From JAPWJZ01 sp041287865 (lineage in GTDB: Bacteria > Pseudomonadota > Alphaproteobacteria > Micavibrionales > UBA2020), in the NCBI GenBank assembly GCA_041287865.1, contig JBGGMV010000097.1, positions 1 through 64,000 of the forward strand: a stretch of 64,000 nt of DNA, read 5' to 3'. A model generated the notes under the pieces. It made no database searches. It had not been told where the DNA came from and saw only the letters and a program-made list of their open reading frames with translations. A program made the position numbers and the translations under genes. Position 1 is the first letter of the stretch; every line of letters begins with the position of its first letter. Below, piece after piece: positions 33,823-41,873 of this stretch.

Positions 33823-36366
33823 CTATCCCGGCTGGATCGTGATCAGCACGGCATCGAGGTCATCGGGCAGGTGGCTCTTGCTCTCGAACGTCGCCACCAG
33901 CTGCGCCTGCTGCGGGCCAGCTGCGCCGTCGAGGTCGATGTAAAGCCCCATCTTCCTGCTTGATACCGCAGCCATGCTGACACTCGCGCCTTCCTGCATG
34001 AGCGCGCTGACGTCGAGCATATCGGCGAGCGGATCGAAGTCGGTCAGGACATCCGCCGCGCTGATATCGGTGAAGACAAAGGTATCGGCCCCCCTGCCGC
34101 CCGTCAGCCTGTCCTGCCCGGCGCCGCCGTTCAGCACATCGTCGCCTGCGCCGCCGTCGAGCAGATCCTTGCCCGCGCCGCCGTCCAGCCAGTCGTTGCC
34201 GAGGACGCCCTTCAGCCGGTCGTCGCCGTCACCGCCATAGAGGCTGTCGTTGCCCTGCGCGCCGTCGAGCGTATCCTTGCCCGCGCCGCCGTCCAGCCAG
34301 TCGTCGCCCCAGTAAGCCAGCAGGACGTCGTCCCCATCGCCACCGTAAAGGCCGTCGTCGCCGTCATCGCCCATCAGCCTGTCGGTACCGCCGAGACCGT
34401 AGAGGTCCGCGTCGTTTGCGTCAGGCGCCCTGAGATACTCGCTCCTGTCCGTTCCCGTCACCGTATTGGCAGCCGGGTCGGGATCGGTCGGTTCCGTGGG
34501 CTCTGTCGGCTCTTCCGGTTCCTGCGGCGGTTCTTCCGGCACGACCGGCGGCGTGCCAAGGCCAAGTTCGGCCAGCAGCTGCGTCGCCTGAACGCCCTGG
34601 AAAGTCACCTGCGTGCCGTCGGTAAAGGTAAGGACCGCGTTCGCGCCCGACTGCACGAGCTGCCCTGCGGCCAGCTCGGCCGCCGTGAAGCCGCTGAACT
34701 GCATCCTGTCGCCGCCCAGCGCGAAGTCGGTGATCGTCAGACCGCCGTCGCCCTTGTTGACCACGAAGATATCGTTCTCGCTGCCGCCGGTGGCGGTATC
34801 GTTGCCGGTGCCGCCCTCCAGCGTATCCACGCCTTGCGCGCCAACCAGCATATCATCGCCCGCGCCGCCGTAGAGCATGTCGTCATGCCACTCGCCGTAA
34901 ACGCGGTCGTTGCCGTCGTCGCCGTAGAGCATGTCGCCGGCGTCGCGACCCGTGATGACATCGTCACCGCCCAGGCCGTGGATAGTATTGGCTTCATGCG
35001 TGCCGGTCAGGGTATCGTTTCCTGCCGTGGCGCCGGGCGGCGGGATGGTGGGCTCTGTCGGTTCTTCCGGTTCCTGCGGCGGTTCTTCCGGCTCGACCGG
35101 CGGGGTGCCGAGGCCAAGCTGGGCCAGCAGCTGCGTCACCTGAACGCCCTGGAAGGTCACCTGCGTGCCGTCGGCGAAGGTGAGGACGGCGTTCGCGCCC
35201 GACTGCACCAGCTGCCCTGCGGCCAATTCGGCCGCCGTGAAGCCGCTGAACTGCATCCTGTCGCCGCCCAGCGCGAAGTCGGTAATCGTCATGCCGCCGT
35301 CGCCCTTGTTCACGACAAAAATGTCGTTTTCGGAACCGCCGGTGGCCGTATCATTGCCCTTGCCGCCGTCCAGCGTATCCACGCCCTCTGCGCCGTCGAG
35401 GATATCATCGCCGTCGCCGCCATAGAGCTTGTCATCATGCCATTCGCCGTAAAGCCGGTCGCTGCCGTCGTCACCATAGAGCGTGTCGCCGCCGTTGCGG
35501 CCGCTAATAACGTCGTTGCCGGCATAGCCGTGGATGATATTGATGTCATGCGTACCGGTCACGATGTCGTTTCCGGCCGTGCCTTCCGCCGCGGGAACGC
35601 TGGGAGGCGGCGTGCCTGTGCCGGTTCCGGGCGTGAGGCCGTCAAGCCCGTCCCCGCGCGCATGGGCGAAATCAAGCCCATAGAATGACACCTGGCCAGT
35701 GCCCGAGCCCTGGGTTTCGTTGGTGCCCAGATAGGCGCCCGCCTTGAAGTAGAAAGTATCTGCCTGCCAGATAGTATTGATCGTGGTGACGGAGCTGTAT
35801 TCCTGCCCGTCGGCAAATATCTTGACCACCAGCGTGTTCTGGTAGGCGTCGATCATGTAGGAAAATTTTTCCCCAAGCGCGATGCTCGGTTCCTGACCGG
35901 CGGCATTCTTGAAGGTGAAAGTTTTTTCGCTGTCGGTCGTGCCCGCCTGGTCGTTGCGGAAGAATACTTTCCCGCCTTCCCAATAGAGGCGCACCAGCTC
36001 GTCGCTCTTGCCGTGGATCTGCCCGACAATCACCTTGCCGGAACCGCCGCCCGCCAGCGTCGGAACGCTGTCGACCTTGAGCGTCGCGGTCATCGTGCCG
36101 CCCTGGCTCAGCTTCCAGGCCGCGCGCGTGTCGCCGTCGATCATTTCGCGCAGCTCGCAGCGCGCATACTGCGTGCCGCTGGTGGTGGCACCGTCGGCCA
36201 TGGCCTTGAAGACCATGGCGCCGTCAGGCGCGTCGTAGAAATAGGATGATTCGTATTGATAGAGTTCCATCACCTCGATGGCGAGACCCGTTGACCCGCC
36301 GTAGCTGTCGACGGGCAGTGTGATGTTCCAGTTGCTAAGGTCGAATTTATCCGAATTGTATGCCAT
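33823..36366 (-). CDS. secreted RTX alginate lyase, PL7-type
   Basis: An 847-aa protein. Residues 1-240 are a polysaccharide-lyase family 7 (alginate lyase) jelly roll: RCELRE at 69-74, the catalytic QIH at 116-118 and YFKAGAY at 206-212, the three family signatures. From residue 262 on come hemolysin-type calcium-binding GGxGxDxLx repeats in three blocks separated by Pro/Glu linkers (PPQEPEEPTEP); the first two blocks are near-duplicates of 184 residues. There is no Sec signal peptide, so export by a type I secretion system reading the C-terminal RTX region is expected; no such transporter is in the window. It would cut alginate outside the cell, for biofilm dispersal or feeding. Confidence 0.88.
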   Translation of the reverse strand: MAYNSDKFDLSNWNITLPVDSYGGSTGLAIEVMELYQYESSYFYDAPDGAMVFKAMADGATTSGTQYARCELREMIDGDTRAAWKLSQGGTMTATLKVDSVPTLAGGGSGKVIVGQIHGKSDELVRLYWEGGKVFFRNDQAGTTDSEKTFTFKNAAGQEPSIALGEKFSYMIDAYQNTLVVKIFADGQEYSSVTTINTIWQADTFYFKAGAYLGTNETQGSGTGQVSFYGLDFAHARGDGLDGLTPGTGTGTPPPSVPAAEGTAGNDIVTGTHDINIIHGYAGNDVISGRNGGDTLYGDDGSDRLYGEWHDDKLYGGDGDDILDGAEGVDTLDGGKGNDTATGGSENDIFVVNKGDGGMTITDFALGGDRMQFSGFTAAELAAGQLVQSGANAVLTFADGTQVTFQGVQVTQLLAQLGLGTPPVEPEEPPQEPEEPTEPTIPPPGATAGNDTLTGTHEANTIHGLGGDDVITGRDAGDMLYGDDGNDRVYGEWHDDMLYGGAGDDMLVGAQGVDTLEGGTGNDTATGGSENDIFVVNKGDGGLTITDFALGGDRMQFSGFTAAELAAGQLVQSGANAVLTFTDGTQVTFQGVQATQLLAELGLGTPPVVPEEPPQEPEEPTEPTEPTDPDPAANTVTGTDRSEYLRAPDANDADLYGLGGTDRLMGDDGDDGLYGGDGDDVLLAYWGDDWLDGGAGKDTLDGAQGNDSLYGGDGDDRLKGVLGNDWLDGGAGKDLLDGGAGDDVLNGGAGQDRLTGGRGADTFVFTDISAADVLTDFDPLADMLDVSALMQEGASVSMAAVSSRKMGLYIDLDGAAGPQQAQLVATFESKSHLPDDLDAVLITIQPG
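34500..35600 (-). repeat. 552-bp tandem duplication in the RTX lyase gene
   Basis: Two in-frame copies of about 552 bp: for example TTCCTGCGGCGGTTCTTCCGG occurs, with matching flanks, at 34519 and 35071. Each copy encodes RTX repeats containing an unusual GEWHDD turn, a GDGGxTITDFALGGDRMQF segment and a Pro/Glu linker. Boundaries are approximate. Confidence 0.8.
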
Positions 36367-36733
36367 TGAGTACTCCCTGTGTTTACTCGACTTGTTTTTG
36401 AAGGCGCTAGCCGTTCGTGCGGCCGCGTTAGGAGGCGGGCAAAGATGCAGCGTCCGGCGGTAATGGTTTTAAAAAACCGCCGTTAATCTGCTTGCAACAC
36501 CTGGGTTTGCCGGAAACCTTTATCACTGGGTCCAGCGGTTGGGTGGCTCTTCGAACTGGCCACCAAGTTTTAGATATAGCCGCCGGTTATGAAATCAAGG
36601 AACTATTTTCGGTATCAAGCGTTTTTTCCGGCGGCGATACATTACCAAGACTATCCCGAGTCGCTGATTCATATCCAGACAACTTGCCTAAATTGCTCTG
36701 GATTGCTTTAGGCTTAAAAATCAAGGGTCCGGC
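36367..36733. other. divergent intergenic region of lyase and algI
   Basis: 367 bp without a convincing gene. It contains an inverted repeat CGGCGGT / ACCGCCG (36455-36461 and 36476-36482, 14-nt loop) about 90 bp before the lyase start, and a perfect EcfG-type promoter at 36599-36623 pointing to algI. An 81-codon open frame here has no coding character. Confidence 0.5.
36599..36623 (+). promoter_or_regulatory. EcfG-type promoter of algI
   Basis: GGAAC (36599-36603), 16 bp, CGTT (36620-36623): exact match to the alphaproteobacterial general-stress sigma consensus, about 110 bp before algI. Confidence 0.65.
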
Positions 36734-38176
36734 ATGATATTCGCGTCTCCTATTTTCCTCTTTCTTTTCCTCCCCGTGTTCCTGGTTTGCTATTACCTGA
36801 CGCCGCAGCGATTCCGCTCGGCCGTGATCCTTTTGGGCAGCACCGTTTTTTACGCCTGGTGGCGCGTCGATTTCGTCGCCCTGCTCTATGCCATTATCCT
36901 GTGGAACTGGCTGGTCGCGCTGGGAATCGAAAAAAAGCAGAATTCAGGCAATTCGAAGGGTCTTCTCGCCCTCGGCGTTATCGTTAACCTTCTGGCCCTC
37001 GGTTACTTCAAGTACTGGAATTTCGGTGTTAATAGCTTCTTTGCAATCTTCATGCCAGCCGGAAGCCGCCCGCCTGCGGGGTTGGCCGATGTCCTGCTGC
37101 CGATCGGGATTTCGTTTTTCGTCTTTCACGGTATCAGCTATATCGTCGACGTTTACAGGCGCGATACGCCCGCCACCAAAAACCTTTTCGATTTCGCGGC
37201 CTTTATCACGCTGTTCCCGCACCTGATCGCGGGCCCCGTGCTGCGCTACAAGGATCTTGCATGGCAGTTCAAGAACCGGCGGCACGGTTTCGACGTGTTT
37301 TCGGAAGGCGCCTTGCGTTTCATGCTGGGCTTCGCCAAGAAAGTGCTGATCGCCGATACCGTGGCGCCGCTGGCCGACGCGGCTTTCGCGCTTGAAAACC
37401 CGACCATGGCCGATGCCTGGCTGGGCTGTTTTGCCTATGCCGTGCAGCTTTATTTCGATTTTTCGGGATATAGCGAAATGGCCGTGGGGCTGGCGCTGAT
37501 GATGGGCTTCCGCTTTATCGAGAACTTCAACTTCCCTTATATCAGCCGCAGCATCACCGAATTCTGGCGCCGCTGGCATATCAGCCTGTCCACATGGCTG
37601 CGCGATTACCTTTACATCCCGCTGGGCGGCAGCAAAAAAGGCGAGGTGCGCACCTATATAAACCTGTTCCTGACCATGCTGCTGGGCGGGCTCTGGCACG
37701 GCGCGAACTGGACATTCGTGCTCTGGGGCGCATGGCACGGCGGCCTGCTGGCCATCGAACGGCTGGCGGGGGTCAAGGCCGATGACAAGCTGTCGGGCGT
37801 TCCAGGCGCGCTGCGCTGGGCCTATACCTTGCTGGCGGTGCTGCTGGGCTGGGTTGCTTTCCGCGCTCCGGACATGCAGAGCGCATTTGCCTTTTACCGC
37901 GGCATGGCGGGCTTGAACGGCATGGGCATCAGCGCTGGCCTTGACTGGCAGATCAAGGGCACGGCGCTTTGCGCGCTGGCGGGAGGGATCCTTGTCGTCG
38001 CGGCCCAGCCCTTCTTTGCAAAGTACCGCAAGCCCGTGATGCTGTCGAAGGAAAGCGTCGCCATGGAAACGGTTATGCCGCTCTGGCAGCAACTGGCGGT
38101 GGGCGCCCTGTTCATTGCCGCCGTCTCGCGCTTGCTGGCGATGAGCTATTCGCCCTTCCTCTACTTCCAGTTCTAG
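36734..38176 (+). CDS. algI: alginate O-acetyltransferase AlgI (MBOAT)
   Basis: A 480-aa inner-membrane MBOAT protein with about ten hydrophobic segments, the first at residues 1-20 with LFLFLPVFLVCYYL. It carries acetyl groups across the membrane to AlgJ/AlgX for O-acetylation of mannuronate residues. Family marks: LIAGPVLRYKDL, the YFDFSGYSEMAVGLALMMGF block, ITEFWRRWHISLSTWLRDYL, and the catalytic His in LLGGLWHGANWTFVLWG. Slightly shorter than the Pseudomonas protein (about 520 aa). Separated from the other acetylation genes (algF, algX, algJ) by algD-alg8 on the other strand, so it is its own transcription unit ending at a strong terminator. Confidence 0.92.
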   Translation: MIFASPIFLFLFLPVFLVCYYLTPQRFRSAVILLGSTVFYAWWRVDFVALLYAIILWNWLVALGIEKKQNSGNSKGLLALGVIVNLLALGYFKYWNFGVNSFFAIFMPAGSRPPAGLADVLLPIGISFFVFHGISYIVDVYRRDTPATKNLFDFAAFITLFPHLIAGPVLRYKDLAWQFKNRRHGFDVFSEGALRFMLGFAKKVLIADTVAPLADAAFALENPTMADAWLGCFAYAVQLYFDFSGYSEMAVGLALMMGFRFIENFNFPYISRSITEFWRRWHISLSTWLRDYLYIPLGGSKKGEVRTYINLFLTMLLGGLWHGANWTFVLWGAWHGGLLAIERLAGVKADDKLSGVPGALRWAYTLLAVLLGWVAFRAPDMQSAFAFYRGMAGLNGMGISAGLDWQIKGTALCALAGGILVVAAQPFFAKYRKPVMLSKESVAMETVMPLWQQLAVGALFIAAVSRLLAMSYSPFLYFQF

Positions 38177-38186
38177 GGAAGGCAAC

Positions 38187-38225
38187 AAAAAACCGCCGGA
38201 GCATCGTGGCTCCGGCGGTTTTTGT
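38187..38225. terminator. bidirectional terminator
   Basis: Stem AAAACCGCCGGAGC / GCTCCGGCGGTTTT with a 6-nt loop and T-runs on both strands, between the convergent algI and alg8 genes. Confidence 0.88.
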
Positions 38226-38235
38226 TGTTGCTATA

Positions 38236-39759
38236 TCAGAAACGTGGCAGTTTCAGCATGCCCGAGAGCAGCCCCACCAGCGTGACGAAGCAGAGCAGCG
38301 CCACGCCGTGCATCATGACGCAGGAACCGTCCTGCAGCACGCGGCGGAAGGGGGAGATATCGCGCTCCAGCTTCGTTTTCTGCCGCGTCCACGACTGGCG
38401 GTCGAGCCGGAAGAAGGCATAGGTCTTGATGCAGGCGCCCCAGATCTGGTTGTAGTAGAGCAGGAAGGGGTAATACCAGCTTACACGCGGACGCGCCGAG
38501 AGCAGCATCAGCGTCATGATCCAGCGGGTAAAGCCGATCCAGACGATATACAGCGCCGCAAAGGCCCAGGAATGTTTCACCGACAGGAACAGGGCGAAGG
38601 CCGGCCCCGTCAGCGACGTCCACATGGCGAGGCGCTGGTCGAGGATGCACCACCAGGCGAAAAGGCCGGTGCGGGCGGGCCCCAGAGCCGCCGCGCGGCC
38701 GTTGGTGCGCAGCATGTTGCCGAACCAGCGGAACATCAGGATCGACGTCGCCTTGAAGAAGTTATCCGACGGCGGGTGCTCGACCGTGTGGATCTTCACG
38801 TCAGGCACATAGAGCATGTCATACCCAAGGCTAAGCACCCGGTACCAGGTCGATTTATCGTCGCCTGTCAGGAACTTGAAATAGCCGAGCCGCCAGTGCG
38901 AAATAGCGTCGTTTTCGACATGGCGGATGAAATTGGGATGCGTGACGATGGCGGCGCGGAACATCGACATGCGGCCGGTCAGCGTCAGCACCTTGCACGA
39001 CAGCGACATCGACGACATCAGGATATGGCGCTGGGCGAAGCGCATGCGGTGCCATTCCGACATCACGCGGCTGCCCTCCACGTCGCAATCCTCGTCGGTG
39101 GTGAGCGCGCCCAGTTTCGGCATCAGGCCGAAGAAAGGCGCGCATTTGCGGATGGAGCCTTCGCCAAGCTCGCTGTCGCCGTCGATCACGGCGACGACGG
39201 CGTCGGGCTCGGGCATGCAGCGCGAAATGGCGCGGAACCCCTGCCCCAGCGCGTCACGCTTGCCCGTGCCGGGAATGCGCACGAAAACCAGCTGCACATG
39301 CGGCGGGGGATTTTCATTGTTGAACAGCTCGCGGATCAGGAATTCATCGGCCAGCTCGACAATTGACGCGACAACCGTCGCTGGGATGCCGCAATCAATC
39401 GCCTCGCGGATGGCGGAGCGATAGACACTGATAGTCGTATCCGCCTGGATGCGGAAACTGGTCAGAAGCAGGTAGATATGGGGCGGCATAAGCACATCGG
39501 CATTCGCCGTCGCCTGCGCGCGCAGGGCCGGGAAAGCGATCTTGCGATAGATGATAGAGCGGCAGAAATGCACCATGCCCCATGAATACCGCCACAGCGC
39601 CAGCATGCCGATAATCGCCGCGAATTGCAGCGATATGGGGGTGAAGGTCATTTCCTGCACCAGCAGCGCCGCGCCCGCGAGCCCCGCCGTGTAAAGCGCA
39701 AAACCGGGGACGCCCGATACTACGGACTCCCCGGCTTGCTGTACTTCAGTCCCGCTCAC
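38236..39759 (-). CDS. alg8: alginate polymerase glycosyltransferase Alg8
   Basis: A 507-aa GT2 membrane glycosyltransferase that polymerises GDP-mannuronate and, with Alg44, moves the chain across the inner membrane. Two N-terminal helices (about 17-65), cytosolic GT-A domain with the nucleotide-binding VAVIDGDSELG (about 188), LTGRMSMFRAAIV and DDKSTWYRVL blocks that match Alg8 rather than cellulose synthases, then three or four C-terminal helices (FALFLSVKHSWAFAALYIVW). The GTG start overlaps the algD stop by 4 bp (GTGA), so the two are translationally coupled and give substrate maker and polymerase in a fixed ratio. Confidence 0.93.
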   Translation of the reverse strand: MSGTEVQQAGESVVSGVPGFALYTAGLAGAALLVQEMTFTPISLQFAAIIGMLALWRYSWGMVHFCRSIIYRKIAFPALRAQATANADVLMPPHIYLLLTSFRIQADTTISVYRSAIREAIDCGIPATVVASIVELADEFLIRELFNNENPPPHVQLVFVRIPGTGKRDALGQGFRAISRCMPEPDAVVAVIDGDSELGEGSIRKCAPFFGLMPKLGALTTDEDCDVEGSRVMSEWHRMRFAQRHILMSSMSLSCKVLTLTGRMSMFRAAIVTHPNFIRHVENDAISHWRLGYFKFLTGDDKSTWYRVLSLGYDMLYVPDVKIHTVEHPPSDNFFKATSILMFRWFGNMLRTNGRAAALGPARTGLFAWWCILDQRLAMWTSLTGPAFALFLSVKHSWAFAALYIVWIGFTRWIMTLMLLSARPRVSWYYPFLLYYNQIWGACIKTYAFFRLDRQSWTRQKTKLERDISPFRRVLQDGSCVMMHGVALLCFVTLVGLLSGMLKLPRF

Positions 39760-41075
39760 CAGCAGATGCCGCTATAGGATTTGCGACCCTGTCCCGAGGC
39801 GCATTTCAGGCGCACCAGGTCGATGATCGAGGTATTGTCGTTGGCTTTCAGCACGATCTGGCCGAAATCCTCGCCGTGGTTGCCGATGATGAACACGTCG
39901 GCGCGGCTGTAAAGATCCGACGAATTGGCGACCAGGCAGCGCGAGATGTGCGGGATGCCGTTCTCGATATAATGGCGGTTGGCGCCGTCCATGCCGCGCG
40001 CCTTCAGCACGTGCGGATCGTAGATCGACAGCTCGACGCCATCCTTGAGCAGCATGTCGGCCAGCGTGACCAGCGGGCTTTCGCGCAGGTCGTCGGTGCC
40101 GGCCTTGAAGCCGAGGCCCAGCAGCGCGACGCGCTTCTTGCCCGTTTCCTTCACCATGCGCACGGCGCGCATCACCTGTTCGTCGTTCGCCTCCAGCAGC
40201 GAGTCGAAGATCGGGGTTTTCAGGCCCTTTGCCTTGGCGCTGGCGCGCAGCGCGCGGACGTCCTTGGGCAGGCACGAGCCGCCGAAGGCAAAGCCGGGCT
40301 TCAGGTAATAGGACGAGATGTTGAGCTTGGTGTCGAGGCAGAAGATGTCCATCACCTTGTGGCTGTCGACGCCGTGTTCCTTCATGATGTTGCCGATTTC
40401 GTTGGCGAAGCCGACCTTCACGGCGTGCCAGGCGTTATCGGCGTATTTCACGCCTTCGGCCACATCGATTTCCGTGACGGCGACGGGCGCCTTGATATCC
40501 TTGTAGAGCTGCAGGATCGCGTCCGCCGTCGCCTTGGTCAGCGCGCCGACCACGATTTTGGGCGGGTTGAAATAATCGTAAATGGCCGAGCTCTCGCGCA
40601 GGAATTCGGGGTTGTTGCCGAAGCCGAAATCGACGCCGGCCTCTTTTTCCGAAGCTTCCTCCAGAACGGGGATGGCGACGTCGCGCGCGGTGCCGGGCAC
40701 CACGGTGCTGCGCAGCACGACATGGTGATAACCCTTCTTGTTACGCAGGGCGACGCCGATCTGGCGGCAGACGTTGCGCACATGGTCGAGGCTCAGCGAG
40801 CCGTCGGCGTTGCTGGGCGTGCCGACGCAAATCAGCGACATGTCCGAATTCTTGATCGCGTCTTCGATATCCTGCGTCGCGCGCAGGCGTTTTGCCTGCA
40901 CGTTCTTACGGATCATTTCATCCAGGCCGGGCTCGACGATGGGCGAGCGTCCTTCGTTGATGCACTTGACCTTCACCACTTCGGTGTCGACCGCGACGAC
41001 TTCGCAGCCGCTTTCCGCGATGCAGGCAGAGGCGACAGCCCCGACATAGCCCAGTCCAAAGACGCTAATACGCAT
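39756..41075 (-). CDS. algD: GDP-mannose 6-dehydrogenase AlgD
   Basis: A 439-aa enzyme oxidising GDP-mannose to GDP-mannuronic acid with two NAD+, the committed step to alginate. N-terminal Rossmann fold FGLGYVGAVASACIAESG, UDP/GDP-sugar dehydrogenase middle domain, and the catalytic Cys in FAFGGSCLPKDVRAL (about residue 268). Length equals Pseudomonas AlgD (436 aa). The start at 41075 follows ACAGGAGAAA; an upstream in-frame extension lacks family similarity. First gene of algD-alg8; upstream lies a 165-bp divergent region shared with algF and an EcfG-like promoter. Confidence 0.95.
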   Translation of the reverse strand: MRISVFGLGYVGAVASACIAESGCEVVAVDTEVVKVKCINEGRSPIVEPGLDEMIRKNVQAKRLRATQDIEDAIKNSDMSLICVGTPSNADGSLSLDHVRNVCRQIGVALRNKKGYHHVVLRSTVVPGTARDVAIPVLEEASEKEAGVDFGFGNNPEFLRESSAIYDYFNPPKIVVGALTKATADAILQLYKDIKAPVAVTEIDVAEGVKYADNAWHAVKVGFANEIGNIMKEHGVDSHKVMDIFCLDTKLNISSYYLKPGFAFGGSCLPKDVRALRASAKAKGLKTPIFDSLLEANDEQVMRAVRMVKETGKKRVALLGLGFKAGTDDLRESPLVTLADMLLKDGVELSIYDPHVLKARGMDGANRHYIENGIPHISRCLVANSSDLYSRADVFIIGNHGEDFGQIVLKANDNTSIIDLVRLKCASGQGRKSYSGICW

Positions 41076-41130
41076 GATTATTTTTCTCCTGTGGGAATAA
41101 ATGGTTGTTGCCTCGTGACGGGCGCTTGAA

Positions 41131-41155
41131 AACACCCCGCAGGGAGATTTGTTCC
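41131..41155 (-). promoter_or_regulatory. EcfG-like promoter of algD, one mismatch
   Basis: Minus strand GGAAC (41155-41151), 16 bp, TGTT (41134-41131) instead of CGTT; 56 bp before algD. In Pseudomonas algD is likewise driven by an ECF sigma factor (AlgU), but with a different consensus. Confidence 0.45.
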
Positions 41156-41240
41156 CGAATATTTTCCTTCACCGGCATGAAACTTTTATGGAGGGGCCAC
41201 GTTATCCCCCTGCACTTCCCTGCATAAAATGGAGGAAACC

Positions 41241-41873
41241 ATGTACCGCATTTGTTCTTTTGGCCTTGGCGCGCTGCTGGCGCTGGCTGTCTGCTTCCCC
41301 GCCTTTGCGGGTGACGAAGGCCTGTACCCCGATGCGCCCCCGCCCGGCTCCGCCTTTGTGCGCTTCCTGAACGCCGACGCGCGCGCGGCCGCCATCGACA
41401 TCAAGGGAAAGGCCTATGGCAACGCCCAGCAGGGCCAGCTGACACGTTATATATATGTCCCCGCCGGCGAGACGGCGGTGAGCTTTGGCGGCACTACCGC
41501 CTCGAAACAGATGGCCGAAGGCCAGCGCTATAGCGTCGTCCTTGCCAAGGGCAAGCTCGCCGTGCTGGAGGAGCCGGCGGAGAAAAGCCCCCTGAAGGCG
41601 GAAATCGTGCTGATTAACGCCAGCAGCCGTCCGGGTGTCGCCCTGAAATCGGCCGACGGCGCTGTCAGCGTGATCGATCCCGTCGCGCCCGGCGCATTGG
41701 GCGCGCGCGCAGTGAACGCCGTCAAGGTGCCCTTCGCGCTCTATACCGAAGGCAAGAAGATCGAGGACCTGACCGCCCGCGACCTCGAGCGCGGCGGCAG
41801 CTACGCCGTCGTTGTCTATGATAACGCGGCCGGCAAGGCGACCGTCAGCTTCAACGAAACCCAAAGCAAGTGA
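41241..41873 (+). CDS. algF: periplasmic alginate acetylation protein AlgF
   Basis: A 210-aa exported protein needed for O-acetylation of alginate with AlgI and AlgJ. Start at 41241 is preferred: GGAGG lies five bases upstream, and the ATG at 41229 would sit on that site. Signal peptide residues 1-23 (cut after AFA). The mature start GLYPDAPPPGSAFVRFLNAD matches the AlgF pattern (LYGPxAPxGSAFVR); the rest forms two beta-sandwich-like halves. First gene of algF-algX-algG-algJ; its stop overlaps the algX GTG start by 4 bp. Confidence 0.88.
   Translation: MYRICSFGLGALLALAVCFPAFAGDEGLYPDAPPPGSAFVRFLNADARAAAIDIKGKAYGNAQQGQLTRYIYVPAGETAVSFGGTTASKQMAEGQRYSVVLAKGKLAVLEEPAEKSPLKAEIVLINASSRPGVALKSADGAVSVIDPVAPGALGARAVNAVKVPFALYTEGKKIEDLTARDLERGGSYAVVVYDNAAGKATVSFNETQSK

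Noticed and set aside
36492..36737. 81-codon frame ahead of algI
   Set aside because: No ribosome-binding site and it covers the EcfG-type promoter; low coding character.
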